DNA of 64,000 nt, from the NCBI GenBank assembly GCA_958295825.1, contig OY282375.1, forward strand, positions 1,659,489 through 1,723,488, in the 5' to 3' direction. Shown one piece after another: positions 46,925-56,541 of the stretch. This stretch comes from an uncultured Candidatus Entotheonella sp. Its GTDB lineage: Bacteria > Tectomicrobia > Entotheonellia > Entotheonellales > Entotheonellaceae. The translations under genes and the position numbers were made by a program. Positions within the stretch are counted from its first letter, which is position 1. Each line of letters opens with the position of its first letter. The notes under the pieces are model-generated. The model saw nothing but the letters and a program-made list of their open reading frames with translations, was not told where the DNA came from and did not search any database.

Positions 46925-47855
46925 GAGCGCCGTGGATATTGTCCAGCAACCCAAGTCGGCGCGGCTGCACGTCGGGCGCCAAAGCGAGCGGAACGAAGTG
47001 GAGTCGAGCGTATTGAAAACATGCAAGCGAGCGAAGCGAGTTTGCCTGTACCTCGTCCTTGTATTGGGGGCCGTGGTGGTGGCGCTGCCGTTCTGCTGGA
47101 TGGTCTCCACCTCGCTGATGACCCTGGGCGAGACGATCAACCGGCAATGGCTGCCCGGCACGCCGCGCTGGCAGAACTACCAGACGGCCTGGACGGAGGC
47201 GCGTTTCGCCGTCTATTTCCTGAACAGCGTCATCATCACGGTCACCTCGCTCGCGGGATTGCTGACGACCTCTATCCTGGCCGCCTATGCCTTCGCGCGC
47301 CTGCAATTCGCCGCCCGCGAGGTCATTTTCTTCGGCCTGCTGAGCACCATGATGATCCCCGAGGCCATGACCCTGCTGCCCAGTTTTCTGGTCATCCGCG
47401 GTGACGTGATTCCCCTGCCGGGCGGCTCGTGGCTGAACACCCTGCAAGGACTGACGGTGCCGTTCATGGCCAGCGCCTTCAGCATTTTCCTGCTGCGGCA
47501 GTTCTTCAAACGCCTGCCCGTGGAGTTGTGGGATGCCGCCTGCATTGACGGCTGCGGCCATCTGCGCTTTCTCACCACCGTGGTGCTGCCACTCAGCAAG
47601 GCGCCGCTGCTTACGGTCTCGCTGTTCGGCTTCATCGCTTCATGGGATGCCCTGCTGTGGCCCTTGCTCGTCACCACGCGGGAAACCTGGCGGCCCCTCA
47701 TGGTGGGCCTGTGGTCCCTGGTGACCGAAGCGGGCCCGGAAACCCAGTTGTTCATGGCCGGGGCCACCATCACCCTGCTGCCTATCCTCGTAATCTACTT
47801 CCTGGTGCAACGACAATTCACCGAGGGCATCATGACCTCGGGCCTCAAGGGATGA
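46917..47855 (+). CDS. Carbohydrate ABC transporter permease (MalG-like)
   Basis: The 312-aa protein has six hydrophobic helices, beginning YLVLVLGAVVVALPFCWMV, and the EAA loop WDAACIDGCGHLRFLTTVVLP. It ends MTSGLKG, the usual end of MalG-type permeases. The first ~40 residues (SARLHVGRQSERNEVESSVL, KTCKRAKRV) are unlike the family, which normally begins a few residues before the first helix. The DNA there is rich in GCGAGCGAAGCGAG-type short repeats. No internal start with a good ribosome-binding site is evident. Confidence 0.85.
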   Translation: MIESAVDIVQQPKSARLHVGRQSERNEVESSVLKTCKRAKRVCLYLVLVLGAVVVALPFCWMVSTSLMTLGETINRQWLPGTPRWQNYQTAWTEARFAVYFLNSVIITVTSLAGLLTTSILAAYAFARLQFAAREVIFFGLLSTMMIPEAMTLLPSFLVIRGDVIPLPGGSWLNTLQGLTVPFMASAFSIFLLRQFFKRLPVELWDAACIDGCGHLRFLTTVVLPLSKAPLLTVSLFGFIASWDALLWPLLVTTRETWRPLMVGLWSLVTEAGPETQLFMAGATITLLPILVIYFLVQRQFTEGIMTSGLKG

Positions 47856-47891
47856 ACCCGACAACGTTCAATCGAAGGAGCGCCGTACCCC

Positions 47892-49238
47892 ATGCCACAC
47901 CGTATCGTACTGTCCCTGACAGCCGCCATCGCGCTCGCCCTCAGTCTTATTGTCATACCGGCCGGCGCGCAGTCCGACCCCTGGGCCGAGGTCGATCCGA
48001 GCAACCAGACCCTGGTGTTCTGGCACAACCACACCCGCAATCGTCAGGATGCTCTGCAAGCCATTGTGCAGACCTTCAACGAAAGCAACCCTTACGGCAT
48101 CACCGTCACCCAGGAAACCCAGGGCTCGTACGCTGATATTTTTCGGAAAATGCTGGGCCTGCTCGGCACGCCGGAGGTCCCCGACTTGGTGGTGGCCTAT
48201 CAGAATCAGGCGGCCACCTACCAATTGCGCGACGCCCTCGTCGATATGACCTCACTTCTGCATAGCCCGAAGTGGGGACTGTCGGCGGAGGAACAAGCCG
48301 ACTTCTTCCCCGCCTTTTTCCGGCAGGACATTTTCCCCCTCTTCGATAACGCCCGCTTGGGCCTGGCGCCGAACCGCTCGATGGAAGTCCTCTACTACAA
48401 CCGCGACTGGCTGGCGGAACTCGGCTACGACGAGCCGCCGCGCACGCCGGAGACGTTCAAGGCGGTGGCGTGCAAAGCCGCCCAAACGCCCTTCAGCAAG
48501 GCCGGCGGCAGCACGATGGGCTATCAGCTCAGCCTCGACGCCTCACGCCTGGCAAGCTGGACTTTTGCCTTCGGCGGCGACATTTTCGATTACGAAACAC
48601 GCCTATACAGCTACGACAGCGACGGCGCCCAACAAGCCATGGCGTTCCTGCAAGGCCTGTACACCGAGGGCTGCGCGCGGCCGGTTGGCGAACGCGGCGG
48701 CGCCCTGGTCGACTTCAGCACCGGACGCCTGCTGTTCACCTCAGCGTCCAGTTCCGGCCTGCCGTTCTTCAAGGCAGCCGTCGACGCCGGCGCCAAGTTC
48801 GACTGGAGTGTCGCGCCGCTGCCGCACACCACGCCGACGCCCGTCATGAACGTCTACGGCGCCAGCGTCAGCATGCCCAAGAGCACACCGGAACGCGAGC
48901 TGGCAACGTGGCTGTTCATCAGGTATTTCACCAGCCCGGAAGTGCAGGCGGGATGGGGACAGGCGGCCAATTACTTCCCGGTGCGGCAGAGCGCCGCGCA
49001 GCTCCTGGACGACTACTTCCAGCACCACAGCGCCTACAAGACCGCCTTTGACCTGCTGCAGTACGGCCGCCACGAGCCGCCGGTGCCGGGCTACGACTTC
49101 GCGCGCGCTATGGCCGAGGAAGCCATGGCCGCGATCTTCGCGCAGGGCCGCGAGGTGGAAAAGACGCTGACCAAGCTGAATCGGGATGCCAACGTCAGCC
49201 TGAGGGAGCAAATGGAGTTTCTGCCATCAACCGAGTGA
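47892..49238 (+). CDS. Carbohydrate ABC transporter substrate-binding protein (MalE/family 1 type)
   Basis: The 448-aa protein has a signal peptide (LTAAIALALSLIVIPAGAQS). The family 1 fold follows: LVFWHNHTRNRQDALQAIVQ, DLVVAYQNQAATYQL, EVLYYNRDWLAELGYDEPPR, TPETF, and GASVSMPKSTPERELATWLF. AAGGAGCG precedes the ATG. Being last in the operon with the two permeases, it is their likely binding partner. The ATPase subunit is not in the window. Confidence 0.9.
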   Translation: MPHRIVLSLTAAIALALSLIVIPAGAQSDPWAEVDPSNQTLVFWHNHTRNRQDALQAIVQTFNESNPYGITVTQETQGSYADIFRKMLGLLGTPEVPDLVVAYQNQAATYQLRDALVDMTSLLHSPKWGLSAEEQADFFPAFFRQDIFPLFDNARLGLAPNRSMEVLYYNRDWLAELGYDEPPRTPETFKAVACKAAQTPFSKAGGSTMGYQLSLDASRLASWTFAFGGDIFDYETRLYSYDSDGAQQAMAFLQGLYTEGCARPVGERGGALVDFSTGRLLFTSASSSGLPFFKAAVDAGAKFDWSVAPLPHTTPTPVMNVYGASVSMPKSTPERELATWLFIRYFTSPEVQAGWGQAANYFPVRQSAAQLLDDYFQHHSAYKTAFDLLQYGRHEPPVPGYDFARAMAEEAMAAIFAQGREVEKTLTKLNRDANVSLREQMEFLPSTE

Positions 49239-49255
49239 GAGGCGGGGCGGGGAAG

Positions 49256-50497
49256 TCATTCCGTAACGTGCTGCTGCGGTCGGGCGAGCCAGAAGACCCC
49301 AGACAGCATCAGCAAGCCGCCGCTTATTACCGCCAGGATGCGGGGCGTCAGGGCGGCGTAATCCAGTCCCCAGGCGGTCGCCAGCGTGGACAGCGACATG
49401 ATGACGGTGAAGAGCATGAAATCGGCCGCGAATATCCGCCCGCGGTAGGCATCCGGCACGCTGATCTGCAGCAGCGTCGAGCTAAACACCCACAGCACGT
49501 TGGACGCCATCGTGGCCATGAAGAGCGCCAGAGCGGCCCAGGCAAGAGTCGGGGTGGCGCCAAACAGCACGTAAAACCCACCGGTCAGCACGAAAGCCAT
49601 GCCGATTGTCCCCACCATCGTCTGCGGATCCTCGCCGATCAGCCGCCGGGCCATCAGCGGTCCGAGCAGCGCGCCGAGGCCGCGGGCCATGAACAACGTC
49701 CCCATGCCGATGGCGCCCGCCTCGAAAATGCTTTCGGCAAACAGCGCGATGAGGATCATCATGCCGCCGGCCAGCCCGACGCTGCACGCCTTCACGGACA
49801 GCAACCGCAGGACGTAGGGCCGCGCCGCCATGTAGCGCAGGCCACGGCAAAACGCCTGCCAGCCGGTGGGGCTCCCGTCTGAAGAGACAGGGGCAGACGG
49901 AATGGCCACCCGCATAATGCAGCCGGCCGACACCACATAGCTGGCGGCGTCAAGCAGAAACGCCTCGGTGGTGCTCAGCCAAGCGGTCACGAGGCCGCCG
50001 AGCGCCGTGCCGATGGCCAGCATGGCGGCCCAACTGGCGCTGCCCAGGGCGTTGGCCGCCACGAGCTCCCTGCGTGTGGTGATGTTGGGGATGGTGGCTG
50101 CGTAAGCAGGGTGGAAGAAGGCCGAAACCGACGTTAGGACCGCGGTCAGCACGTACGCCAGCCACAGCCGTTCCGCCGAGGTGATAAGCAGGAAACCGAG
50201 CGCCAGTACCGCCCGCACCAGATCGGTTCCGACCATGATCCACTTGCGGCTGAAGCGATCGGCCGCCACGCCGGCCACGGGGCTGAGCACGAACAGCGAC
50301 GCCGTCTGCGCGATCATGACGCCGCCCAGCGCCAAGCCGGAAGCGCCGGTGAGTTGCAGGACCAGGTGATACAGCGCCATGGTGCGGAACCAGTCGCCGA
50401 TCATGCTGGCAGCGAGTCCCAGCCATAGGCGCCGGTAGCTGGAGTTGTCGCGCAGCAGCGCCCAGTAGCCTGCGGGCTCGCTTACGAACAGGGCCAT
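49256..50497 (-). CDS. MFS transporter (drug or siderophore exporter type)
   Basis: The 413-aa protein has about 11-12 hydrophobic helices and the N-half motif DWFRTMALYHLVLQLTG..GVAADRFSRKWIM (motif A GxxADRxxRK). The similarity is to the EntS/TetA-like group of exporters (MFS_3). It faces the binding-protein gene tail to tail with 17 bases between. The substrate is unknown. Confidence 0.85.
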   Translation of the reverse strand: MALFVSEPAGYWALLRDNSSYRRLWLGLAASMIGDWFRTMALYHLVLQLTGASGLALGGVMIAQTASLFVLSPVAGVAADRFSRKWIMVGTDLVRAVLALGFLLITSAERLWLAYVLTAVLTSVSAFFHPAYAATIPNITTRRELVAANALGSASWAAMLAIGTALGGLVTAWLSTTEAFLLDAASYVVSAGCIMRVAIPSAPVSSDGSPTGWQAFCRGLRYMAARPYVLRLLSVKACSVGLAGGMMILIALFAESIFEAGAIGMGTLFMARGLGALLGPLMARRLIGEDPQTMVGTIGMAFVLTGGFYVLFGATPTLAWAALALFMATMASNVLWVFSSTLLQISVPDAYRGRIFAADFMLFTVIMSLSTLATAWGLDYAALTPRILAVISGGLLMLSGVFWLARPQQHVTE

Positions 50498-50539
50498 GGC
50501 TCGCTCCTACTCACCTGGCTTGGCGCGCCCGGTGCGCCC

Positions 50540-51814
50540 CTAGGCCAGATGCGGGTGCATCCAGGCGGCCACGGCCAGCAGATGATCGTCGGCGCCAAGC
50601 GGCCCCACGGCCTGCACGCCGACGGGCAAACCCTGCGGTCCGCTGAGGCCGGGCAGACTGATGACCGGGGTGTGCAGCAACGTCCACATACGGTTGAACA
50701 GTGGATTGCCGGTGGCTCCCAGGCCGGCGGGCGCTTCGCCGGGTGCACTGGGCACCAGCAGAACGTCGTGCGCGGCGAACACGGCGGGCAGCGCACGGCG
50801 GCAGGTTTCGGCCAGGTGCAGAGCCGCCTTGTATTCGGTGTACGACAGCCTTTCCCCTGGCTCCAGCAATTGCTGCGTGCTGGGGCTCAACTGGTCGCGG
50901 CGTTGCGTCAACTCATAGGCGCAACAACGCACGCCCTCGAATATCTGCACCGTCGTCTGCGCCTCCACAAGTCCGTCGAACCCGGTGGGCAGCGTCACCT
51001 CTTCCACCTGCGCCCCGGCGTCGGCGAAGCGCCGGGCGGCCGTTTCCACCGCCTCCTGCGTGGCGGGTGTTGCCTGTGGCCATTGCGGCGTGCGGCACAG
51101 ACCGATGCGCGGCGCCGCCGCCAGCGCCGTTAACTGCGGCGGACTGCCCATCAGCACCGCCCGCAGCAGCGCCAAGTCCTGCACGCAGCGGGCGAAGCCG
51201 CCGAGCGTATCCAGCGTCTGCGACAGCAGCTTGATGCCGGCCAGTGAGAAATCGCTGTGCGTCGGCTTGTAACCGATCACGCCGCAGAATGACGCCGGGC
51301 GTACGATGGAGCCGGCGGTCTGGCTGCCCAGCGCCAGCGGCACCATCTCCGCCGCCACCGCCGCCGCCGAGCCGCTGGACGAACCGCCCGGCGTGTGCGC
51401 CGGGTTGTGCGGATTGGCCGTCTTGCCGGGCTCGTACATGGCGAACTCGGTGCTCACGGTCTTGCCCATGATCACCGCCCCGGCCTGCCGCAGCAACGCC
51501 ACGCAGGCGGCGTCCCAGGCCGTTTGATGAGCGGCGTAAATCGGTGATCCGTAGGTCGTCGGCATATCCGCGGTATCGATGATGTCCTTGATGCCCACCG
51601 GCACGCCGTGCAGCGGCCCACTCGCAGGCGCACGATCGCGGTCGCGGGCTTGTGCCAACGCCTGCTCCGGGTCGAGATGAGTCCAGGCTGCAATCGCAGG
51701 GTCGCGCTCGTCGATGCGTGCCAGGCAGGCGCGCACCAGCGCCTCGCTCGTCAGGTTGCCGGAGGCGATGGCCTCGGCGGCTTCCCAAGCGTTCAGGGTA
51801 TGGCTTGATGGCAT
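50540..51814 (-). CDS. Amidase (amidase signature family)
   Basis: The 424-aa protein has the catalytic Lys in PVGIKDIIDTA (~75), the first Ser in HTPGGSSSGSAAAVAAEM (~147-150) and the nucleophile Ser in LGSQTAGSIVRPASFCGV (~172). It hydrolyses carboxamides. GatA-type function is unlikely because no GatB or GatC is nearby and the length is shorter. The gene lies just upstream of the MFS exporter in the same orientation (42-base gap). Confidence 0.9.
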   Translation of the reverse strand: MPSSHTLNAWEAAEAIASGNLTSEALVRACLARIDERDPAIAAWTHLDPEQALAQARDRDRAPASGPLHGVPVGIKDIIDTADMPTTYGSPIYAAHQTAWDAACVALLRQAGAVIMGKTVSTEFAMYEPGKTANPHNPAHTPGGSSSGSAAAVAAEMVPLALGSQTAGSIVRPASFCGVIGYKPTHSDFSLAGIKLLSQTLDTLGGFARCVQDLALLRAVLMGSPPQLTALAAAPRIGLCRTPQWPQATPATQEAVETAARRFADAGAQVEEVTLPTGFDGLVEAQTTVQIFEGVRCCAYELTQRRDQLSPSTQQLLEPGERLSYTEYKAALHLAETCRRALPAVFAAHDVLLVPSAPGEAPAGLGATGNPLFNRMWTLLHTPVISLPGLSGPQGLPVGVQAVGPLGADDHLLAVAAWMHPHLA

Positions 51815-51903
51815 GGCGAATCCTCACGCTTCAGGGTGTCTGCAGACAATTGGGGGCCACCATAGCGCATTCCCAAGGCACGGGTCCAGGCTACGGTGCT
51901 GGT

Positions 51904-52762
51904 TCAATACCAGTCGTGCGCCTCGGGCATGCGCACGCGGGTGTCGATGGCCTTCAGGCCGGAAGCGATGACGTTGGGGGTGCCGTCGTGCGCGACACCA
52001 CCCCTTGACCAAGCACCACCTGGCTACGCAACGGGCGCCGACAGCGCCCGGCCACGTCGGCCCAGAGGATGATCTGCTGGTCGCCGTGCTCGTGGTCACG
52101 AACGCCACGCCGTTCTTGCTCTTGGGGTGCTGCCGGGACACCGACCGCTAACCGGTCACCTGTACATCTGCGTGATTCCACCGCCACGGTCGGCAGCACC
52201 TTGTCCCAGTCCATGACGAAGCGCCCCCCGCGTGGCACCGGCGCGCACGGGCACCATGTCCGGGATCGGCGAACTGCTCAGCACCATGTCGCCGACATGC
52301 TGGCTGAGTAGCCTGGGAGCGTCCATGAGTTGTGGCGCCCAGCCGGGGGCGTTCACGCGACTGTGGAAGGCGTCGAGCGCCATCATTCCCCGCTGCAGGT
52401 CGGCAACGTCGCGGGGGTGAAGCTGCTTGGGGAGTTGCGACAACTCCTGACGCGGCAGCCCGAGGGCCTTGCCGAGGTCCTGGACGATGCCCTTGACGGT
52501 GTAGGTGTGGATGGCGCCGAGCAGCGCCTTCAGTAACTGCGCCTCGCCCGCCGTACAGCTTCTCCAGGCCATCCAGCCGCACGTACACGGCGCCCGGCGC
52601 TGCCACCTCCGATGCGGTCACTGATCGTTGTGAGGATTCCACCACTTGGGTGAACACCTCACAATCATAGGGCGCATCGGTGTTCGGCATGATGCGCTTA
52701 TCGGCCTTGGCCTGCAGATGCGGAATGACGATACAGGCAACTCTCAGGACGCCCACCCATAC
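51904..52762 (-). pseudogene. Collapsed ImuB-DnaE2 mutasome remnant
   Basis: The minus strand starts RVACIVIPHLQAKADKR and reaches YVRLDGLEKLYGGEAQLLKA with the look of an ImuB (catalytically dead Y-family polymerase) N-terminal part. It then passes directly to VQDLGKALGLPRQELSQLPK, ..RLLSQHVGDMVLSSSPIPDM.., and RFVMDWDK, which match the middle of error-prone polymerase DnaE2 (usual LSQHxGGFVIS). The last part, with frame changes, reads SKNGVAFVTT..IILWADVAGRCRR and NVIASGLKAIDTRVRMPEAH, the DnaE2 OB-fold end. Large deletions and several frameshifts make it inactive. Confidence 0.65.
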
Positions 52763-52931
52763 ATTTGTTCAGTATGTCAAACAGATTCGACGAGGGTTGT
52801 GTCAGATAGCGGATTCCAGAGGAGGGACGATAAACCGCAGGTTTACGGGCACAGATGATCGGGATGTTCAAGGGGTGTCATCGGGCGAGAGAATTCAAGG
52901 TGCGATATCTTGAAAGTATCAAAGAACCCTC

Positions 52932-54512
52932 TCAGTCCCTCTTGCGCAGTTGAAAACGTTGGATTTTACCCGTCGTCGTCTTGGGCAGATCGTCGACGAA
53001 ATGAATCCAGTGGGGGTATTTGTAGCGTGCCAAGCCGTCTTGACAGTGCAACAGCAGCTCGTTCGCCATGGCGTCACTGGCATCGCCGGCGTCATGCAAC
53101 ACGATATAGGCCTCGGGCTTGGTGAGGGCGTCGTCATCGGCGCGGCCGACGACCGCGGCTTCGAGGACTTTGGGGTGCTCGACGAGGCGGCTCTCGATCT
53201 CCACTGGAGAACACCAGATGCCGCCGACTTTTAGCATGTCGTCGCTACGCCCACAGTAGACGTAATAGCCCTCGTTATCCTGCAAATAGGTGTCGCCGGT
53301 GTTGACCCACTCGCCGCGCATCGTCGCCGCCGTTTTTTTCGGGTTGTTCCAGTAACAGCGCGCCGCCGAATCGCCTTTGACCAGCAAGCGACCGATCTCG
53401 CTCGGGGCGACCGGGGCGTCATTCTCATCGACAATCTGCAGCTCATAACCCGGCACCACCCGGCCACTGGAGCCCGGTTTGCAGTCTTCAAAACGATTGG
53501 AAATGAAGATGTGCAACAGCTCCGTGGAACCGATCCCATCCAAAATAATGAGGTTTGTCCGCGCCTGCCAACGCCGGAAAATATCAGGGGGCAGCGCCTC
53601 GCCGGCCGAGACGCAGAGGCGCAGCGACGACACGTCACGCGACGCCTGCTCCAGCGCTCGCAGTTGGGCCGCATAGAGCGTCGGGACGCCAAAATAAAGG
53701 GTGGGCTTGAAGCGATCGATAAGGTCGAAGGTCATCTGCGGGGTGGGGCGTTGATCGCTCAACACCGCGGTTGCCCCAACCCAGAGCGGAAAGGTCATGG
53801 TATTGCCCAGACCGTAGGCAAAAAACAGTTTCGCGGCGGAGAAACAGACATCGTCCTCGCCCATTCCTAGCGTGTCCACCGCGTAGTGCACGCACGTGAC
53901 CACGATGTCGCGATGCCGATGTACGGCCCCTTTCGGCCGCCCCGTGGAGCCGGACGAGTAAAGCCAGAAGCAATCGTCCTCCGCCGCCGCGGCGACTGCA
54001 TCGAGCGCCGTCGAGGCCCCTGTCGAACGGGCCTGTAACGCGGTGTCATCTCCTTCGGTCACCAAGACTTCCGGGCGCCGGGCGACGGATACAAGGGCCG
54101 GCGCCACTTCAGCCGCGTACTCCGGTGAGTAGGCGATTGCCGCACACGCCGAATCATTGATCATGTACTGATAGTCAGGCGCGCGCAGCAGGGTGTTGAC
54201 GGGCACCGGTACGACCCCAGTCTTGATGGCCCCCCAGAACAAGTAAAAGAACTCGGGGCAATCCTTGACGATCATCAGGAGGCGATCGCCCGGCATGAGT
54301 CCCATGTCGCGCAAGACGTTGCCGCAACGGTTGACCTGCTCGGCGAGCTCGCCGTAAGTCACGTCACCCGCAACGGTGCGAATGGCCACCTTCTCCGACC
54401 GACCTTCTATGAGGTGATGGTCAATGAAAGGCACCGCCACGTTAAAGACCGGCGCAAACATGATCGTGGACCGTGTCAGGGTGTGATCAACAACGACGGT
54501 ATGGTCCTGCAC
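52932..54512 (-). CDS. Benzoate-CoA ligase family protein
   Basis: The ~526-aa acyl-adenylate-forming enzyme has the P-loop-like motif YSSGSTGRPKGAVHRH (~188-203), ILDGIGSTELLHIFISNR, the hinge motif NTGDTYLQDNEGYYVYCGRS and the C-terminal lysine in PKTTTGKIQRFQLR. The ELLHIF string and overall layout are those of benzoate/hydroxybenzoate-CoA ligases, which activate aromatic acids with ATP and CoA. In-frame ATG 54461 (MFAPVFNVAV) is an alternative start. No other aromatic-degradation genes are next to it. Confidence 0.85.
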   Translation of the reverse strand: MQDHTVVVDHTLTRSTIMFAPVFNVAVPFIDHHLIEGRSEKVAIRTVAGDVTYGELAEQVNRCGNVLRDMGLMPGDRLLMIVKDCPEFFYLFWGAIKTGVVPVPVNTLLRAPDYQYMINDSACAAIAYSPEYAAEVAPALVSVARRPEVLVTEGDDTALQARSTGASTALDAVAAAAEDDCFWLYSSGSTGRPKGAVHRHRDIVVTCVHYAVDTLGMGEDDVCFSAAKLFFAYGLGNTMTFPLWVGATAVLSDQRPTPQMTFDLIDRFKPTLYFGVPTLYAAQLRALEQASRDVSSLRLCVSAGEALPPDIFRRWQARTNLIILDGIGSTELLHIFISNRFEDCKPGSSGRVVPGYELQIVDENDAPVAPSEIGRLLVKGDSAARCYWNNPKKTAATMRGEWVNTGDTYLQDNEGYYVYCGRSDDMLKVGGIWCSPVEIESRLVEHPKVLEAAVVGRADDDALTKPEAYIVLHDAGDASDAMANELLLHCQDGLARYKYPHWIHFVDDLPKTTTGKIQRFQLRKRD

Positions 54513-54809
54513 GACGTCTCTCCATAACCGATTGCCCTTTGACGTTGCTGGAGCATTTCCGAAACGGATTGCATCGTCTGTGCGGCGATGGGCTTCCCCA
54601 ACCGACTCACCTGCGGGCTGCGCCCTTGTTTCGCCGACTCCCCCTCAAGACGTGCGCCGAACGCCACGCTGAGAGTCTGTTCCTAAAGTCATGAGTGGTC
54701 CCGACATGTGGTATTCCGAGTTGGTTACAACACCACTCTCGGCACTGCCGATGGTGTGGTTCATGGCGCGGCGGCTAGACCGTACCCAAGCGGGATGAGG
54801 GGGGCGGAA
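54513..54809. other. 297-bp region without a recognisable gene
   Basis: It lies between sufU and the CoA-ligase gene (both minus strand). It should contain the ligase promoter. No gene-like frame or RNA motif was seen. Confidence 0.45.
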
Positions 54810-55202
54810 TTAGCTGCCGTCGGTCTGTGCCTCGTATTGATGAATCGCCTTGCCGAGGGTGCGCAGCGGCAGCATGGCGCATTTGACGCGCATGGTGGTG
54901 AGCGAAATACCGACCAGCTCCAGCATGTCCTGCCGGTCCATCTCCTTGACTTCTTCCAGCGTCTTGCCCTCCACGGCCTCCACCAGCATGGAGGCGGCGG
55001 CCAAGCTGATGACGCAGCCTTCGCCCTGGAAGCACACCTTTTCCAGGCGGCCCTGCGGGTCGAGGCTGGCCTGGATGCAGACCTCGTCGCCGCACAAGGG
55101 GTTGAGGCCGCGGAATTCCAGGGCGGGTTGCGCCAGCGAGCCGCGATTGTAGGGGTTCTCGTAATGATCCAGGATGTTCTCCTGGTACATGTTGAAACTC
55201 AT
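54810..55202 (-). CDS. sufU: SufU-type iron-sulfur/zinc sulfur-transfer protein
   Basis: The 130-aa protein has the three conserved Cys sites NPLCGDEV, GEGCVISLAAASML and RVKCAMLPLRTL. The spacing follows SufU, which takes persulfide sulfur from SufS using a bound zinc. Its ATG overlaps the sufS stop by four bases. sufB, sufC and sufD are not in the window. Confidence 0.9.
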   Translation of the reverse strand: MSFNMYQENILDHYENPYNRGSLAQPALEFRGLNPLCGDEVCIQASLDPQGRLEKVCFQGEGCVISLAAASMLVEAVEGKTLEEVKEMDRQDMLELVGISLTTMRVKCAMLPLRTLGKAIHQYEAQTDGS

Positions 55203-56449
55203 CGCCGTAACAACCTCCTGGCTTCGCCAATGGCTTCCACAAGGAGGTTGATCTCCTCGAGGGTGTTGTAGACATAGAAGCTTGCTCGACAGGTGCTGTT
55301 GAGCCCAAGGGTGCGCATGAGAGGCATGGCGCAGTGGTGGCCGCCGCGAATGGCGACGCCGTGCTGGTCCAGAATCGAGGCGACGTCGTGCGGGTGCAGG
55401 CTGTCGAGGTTGAAGGAAATAACACCGCTGCGGTCGTCTTCGGCCTCAGGTCCGTAGATATCCAGGTCCCGCACTTGCCGCAATTGCTCCAAGGCGTAGC
55501 GGGTCAGGGTGTGCTCGTGTGCCTGCACTGCATCCATGCCGACGCCTTGCAGATATTCGACTGCCGCGGCCAAGCCGATGCCTTGCGCGATGGGCGGCGT
55601 GCCGGCCTCGAATTTCCAGGGCAGCTCGTTCCAGCTCGCGCTTTCCAAGGTGACCTCGCTGATCATGTCGCCGCCGAACAGGAAGGGCTCCATCTGTTCC
55701 AGGACGCGGCGCCTGCCGTAAAGGCCGCCGATGCCGGTGGGGCCGAGCATCTTGTGACCGGAAAAGGCGAAGAAGTCGCAGTCCAGGGCGCGCACGTCGA
55801 TGGCCATGTGGGGAATGCTCTGGGCGCCGTCGACGCAGATCAGGGCGCCGTGGGCATGCGCCATGCGACCTAGCTCGTCGACGGGGTTGACGGTGCCCAA
55901 TACGTTCGACACTTGCGCGACGGAGACCAGCTTGGTGCGCGGCCCGATGATTTCTGCGGCATGATCCATGTCCAGGCAGCCATCGGTGGTCAGTCGGATG
56001 TATCGAAGGTCGGCGCCAGTGCGTTTGGCAACCTGTTGCCAAGGCACCAGGTTGCTGTGATGTTCCAGGGGCGTAAGGACCACTTCATCGCCGGCTTGCA
56101 GATTGGACAACCCCCAAGCGTAGGCCACGAGGTTGAGCGCCTCAGTGGTGTTTTTGGTGAAGATCATTTCCTCAAAGTCGGCATTGATGAAGTCGGCGAC
56201 GCGCACATGCGCCTGCTCGTAGGCGACGGTGGCCTCTTCGCTCAAGACATAGACGCCGCGGTGGATGTTGGCGTGGGATTCCTGGTAGTAGCGGCTGACG
56301 GCGTCGATGACGGCGTTCGGTTTCTGGGACGATGACGCGCTATCAAGATAGACCAGCGGGTGGTCGTGGATGGTGCGGCTGAGGATCGGAAAATCGCCCC
56401 GCAGGGCCTCGACGTCGAGGGCCGGTTGCGTTTGCAAAGGCAGGGACAT
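55199..56449 (-). CDS. sufS: Cysteine desulfurase SufS
   Basis: The 416-aa class II PLP enzyme has YLDSASSSQKP, the PLP-binding Asp in ICVDGAQSIPHM, the Schiff-base lysine in FFAFSGHKMLGPTGIGGLYG and the catalytic cysteine region LNSTCRASFYVYNT. It converts cysteine to alanine, giving sulfur for Fe-S clusters to SufU. The start MSLPLQTQPA at 56449 has AAGGAG nine bases upstream; a longer frame from 56488 lacks this. Confidence 0.93.
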   Translation of the reverse strand: MSLPLQTQPALDVEALRGDFPILSRTIHDHPLVYLDSASSSQKPNAVIDAVSRYYQESHANIHRGVYVLSEEATVAYEQAHVRVADFINADFEEMIFTKNTTEALNLVAYAWGLSNLQAGDEVVLTPLEHHSNLVPWQQVAKRTGADLRYIRLTTDGCLDMDHAAEIIGPRTKLVSVAQVSNVLGTVNPVDELGRMAHAHGALICVDGAQSIPHMAIDVRALDCDFFAFSGHKMLGPTGIGGLYGRRRVLEQMEPFLFGGDMISEVTLESASWNELPWKFEAGTPPIAQGIGLAAAVEYLQGVGMDAVQAHEHTLTRYALEQLRQVRDLDIYGPEAEDDRSGVISFNLDSLHPHDVASILDQHGVAIRGGHHCAMPLMRTLGLNSTCRASFYVYNTLEEINLLVEAIGEARRLLRR

Positions 56450-56541
56450 GTTATGAAGCTCCTTAGAGTCAGGCACTGGAAGCGGCACGATACCCCCATT
56501 AAGTGGTAGCCAAGCACTCTAATCAACCTGCTTGCCTTACG

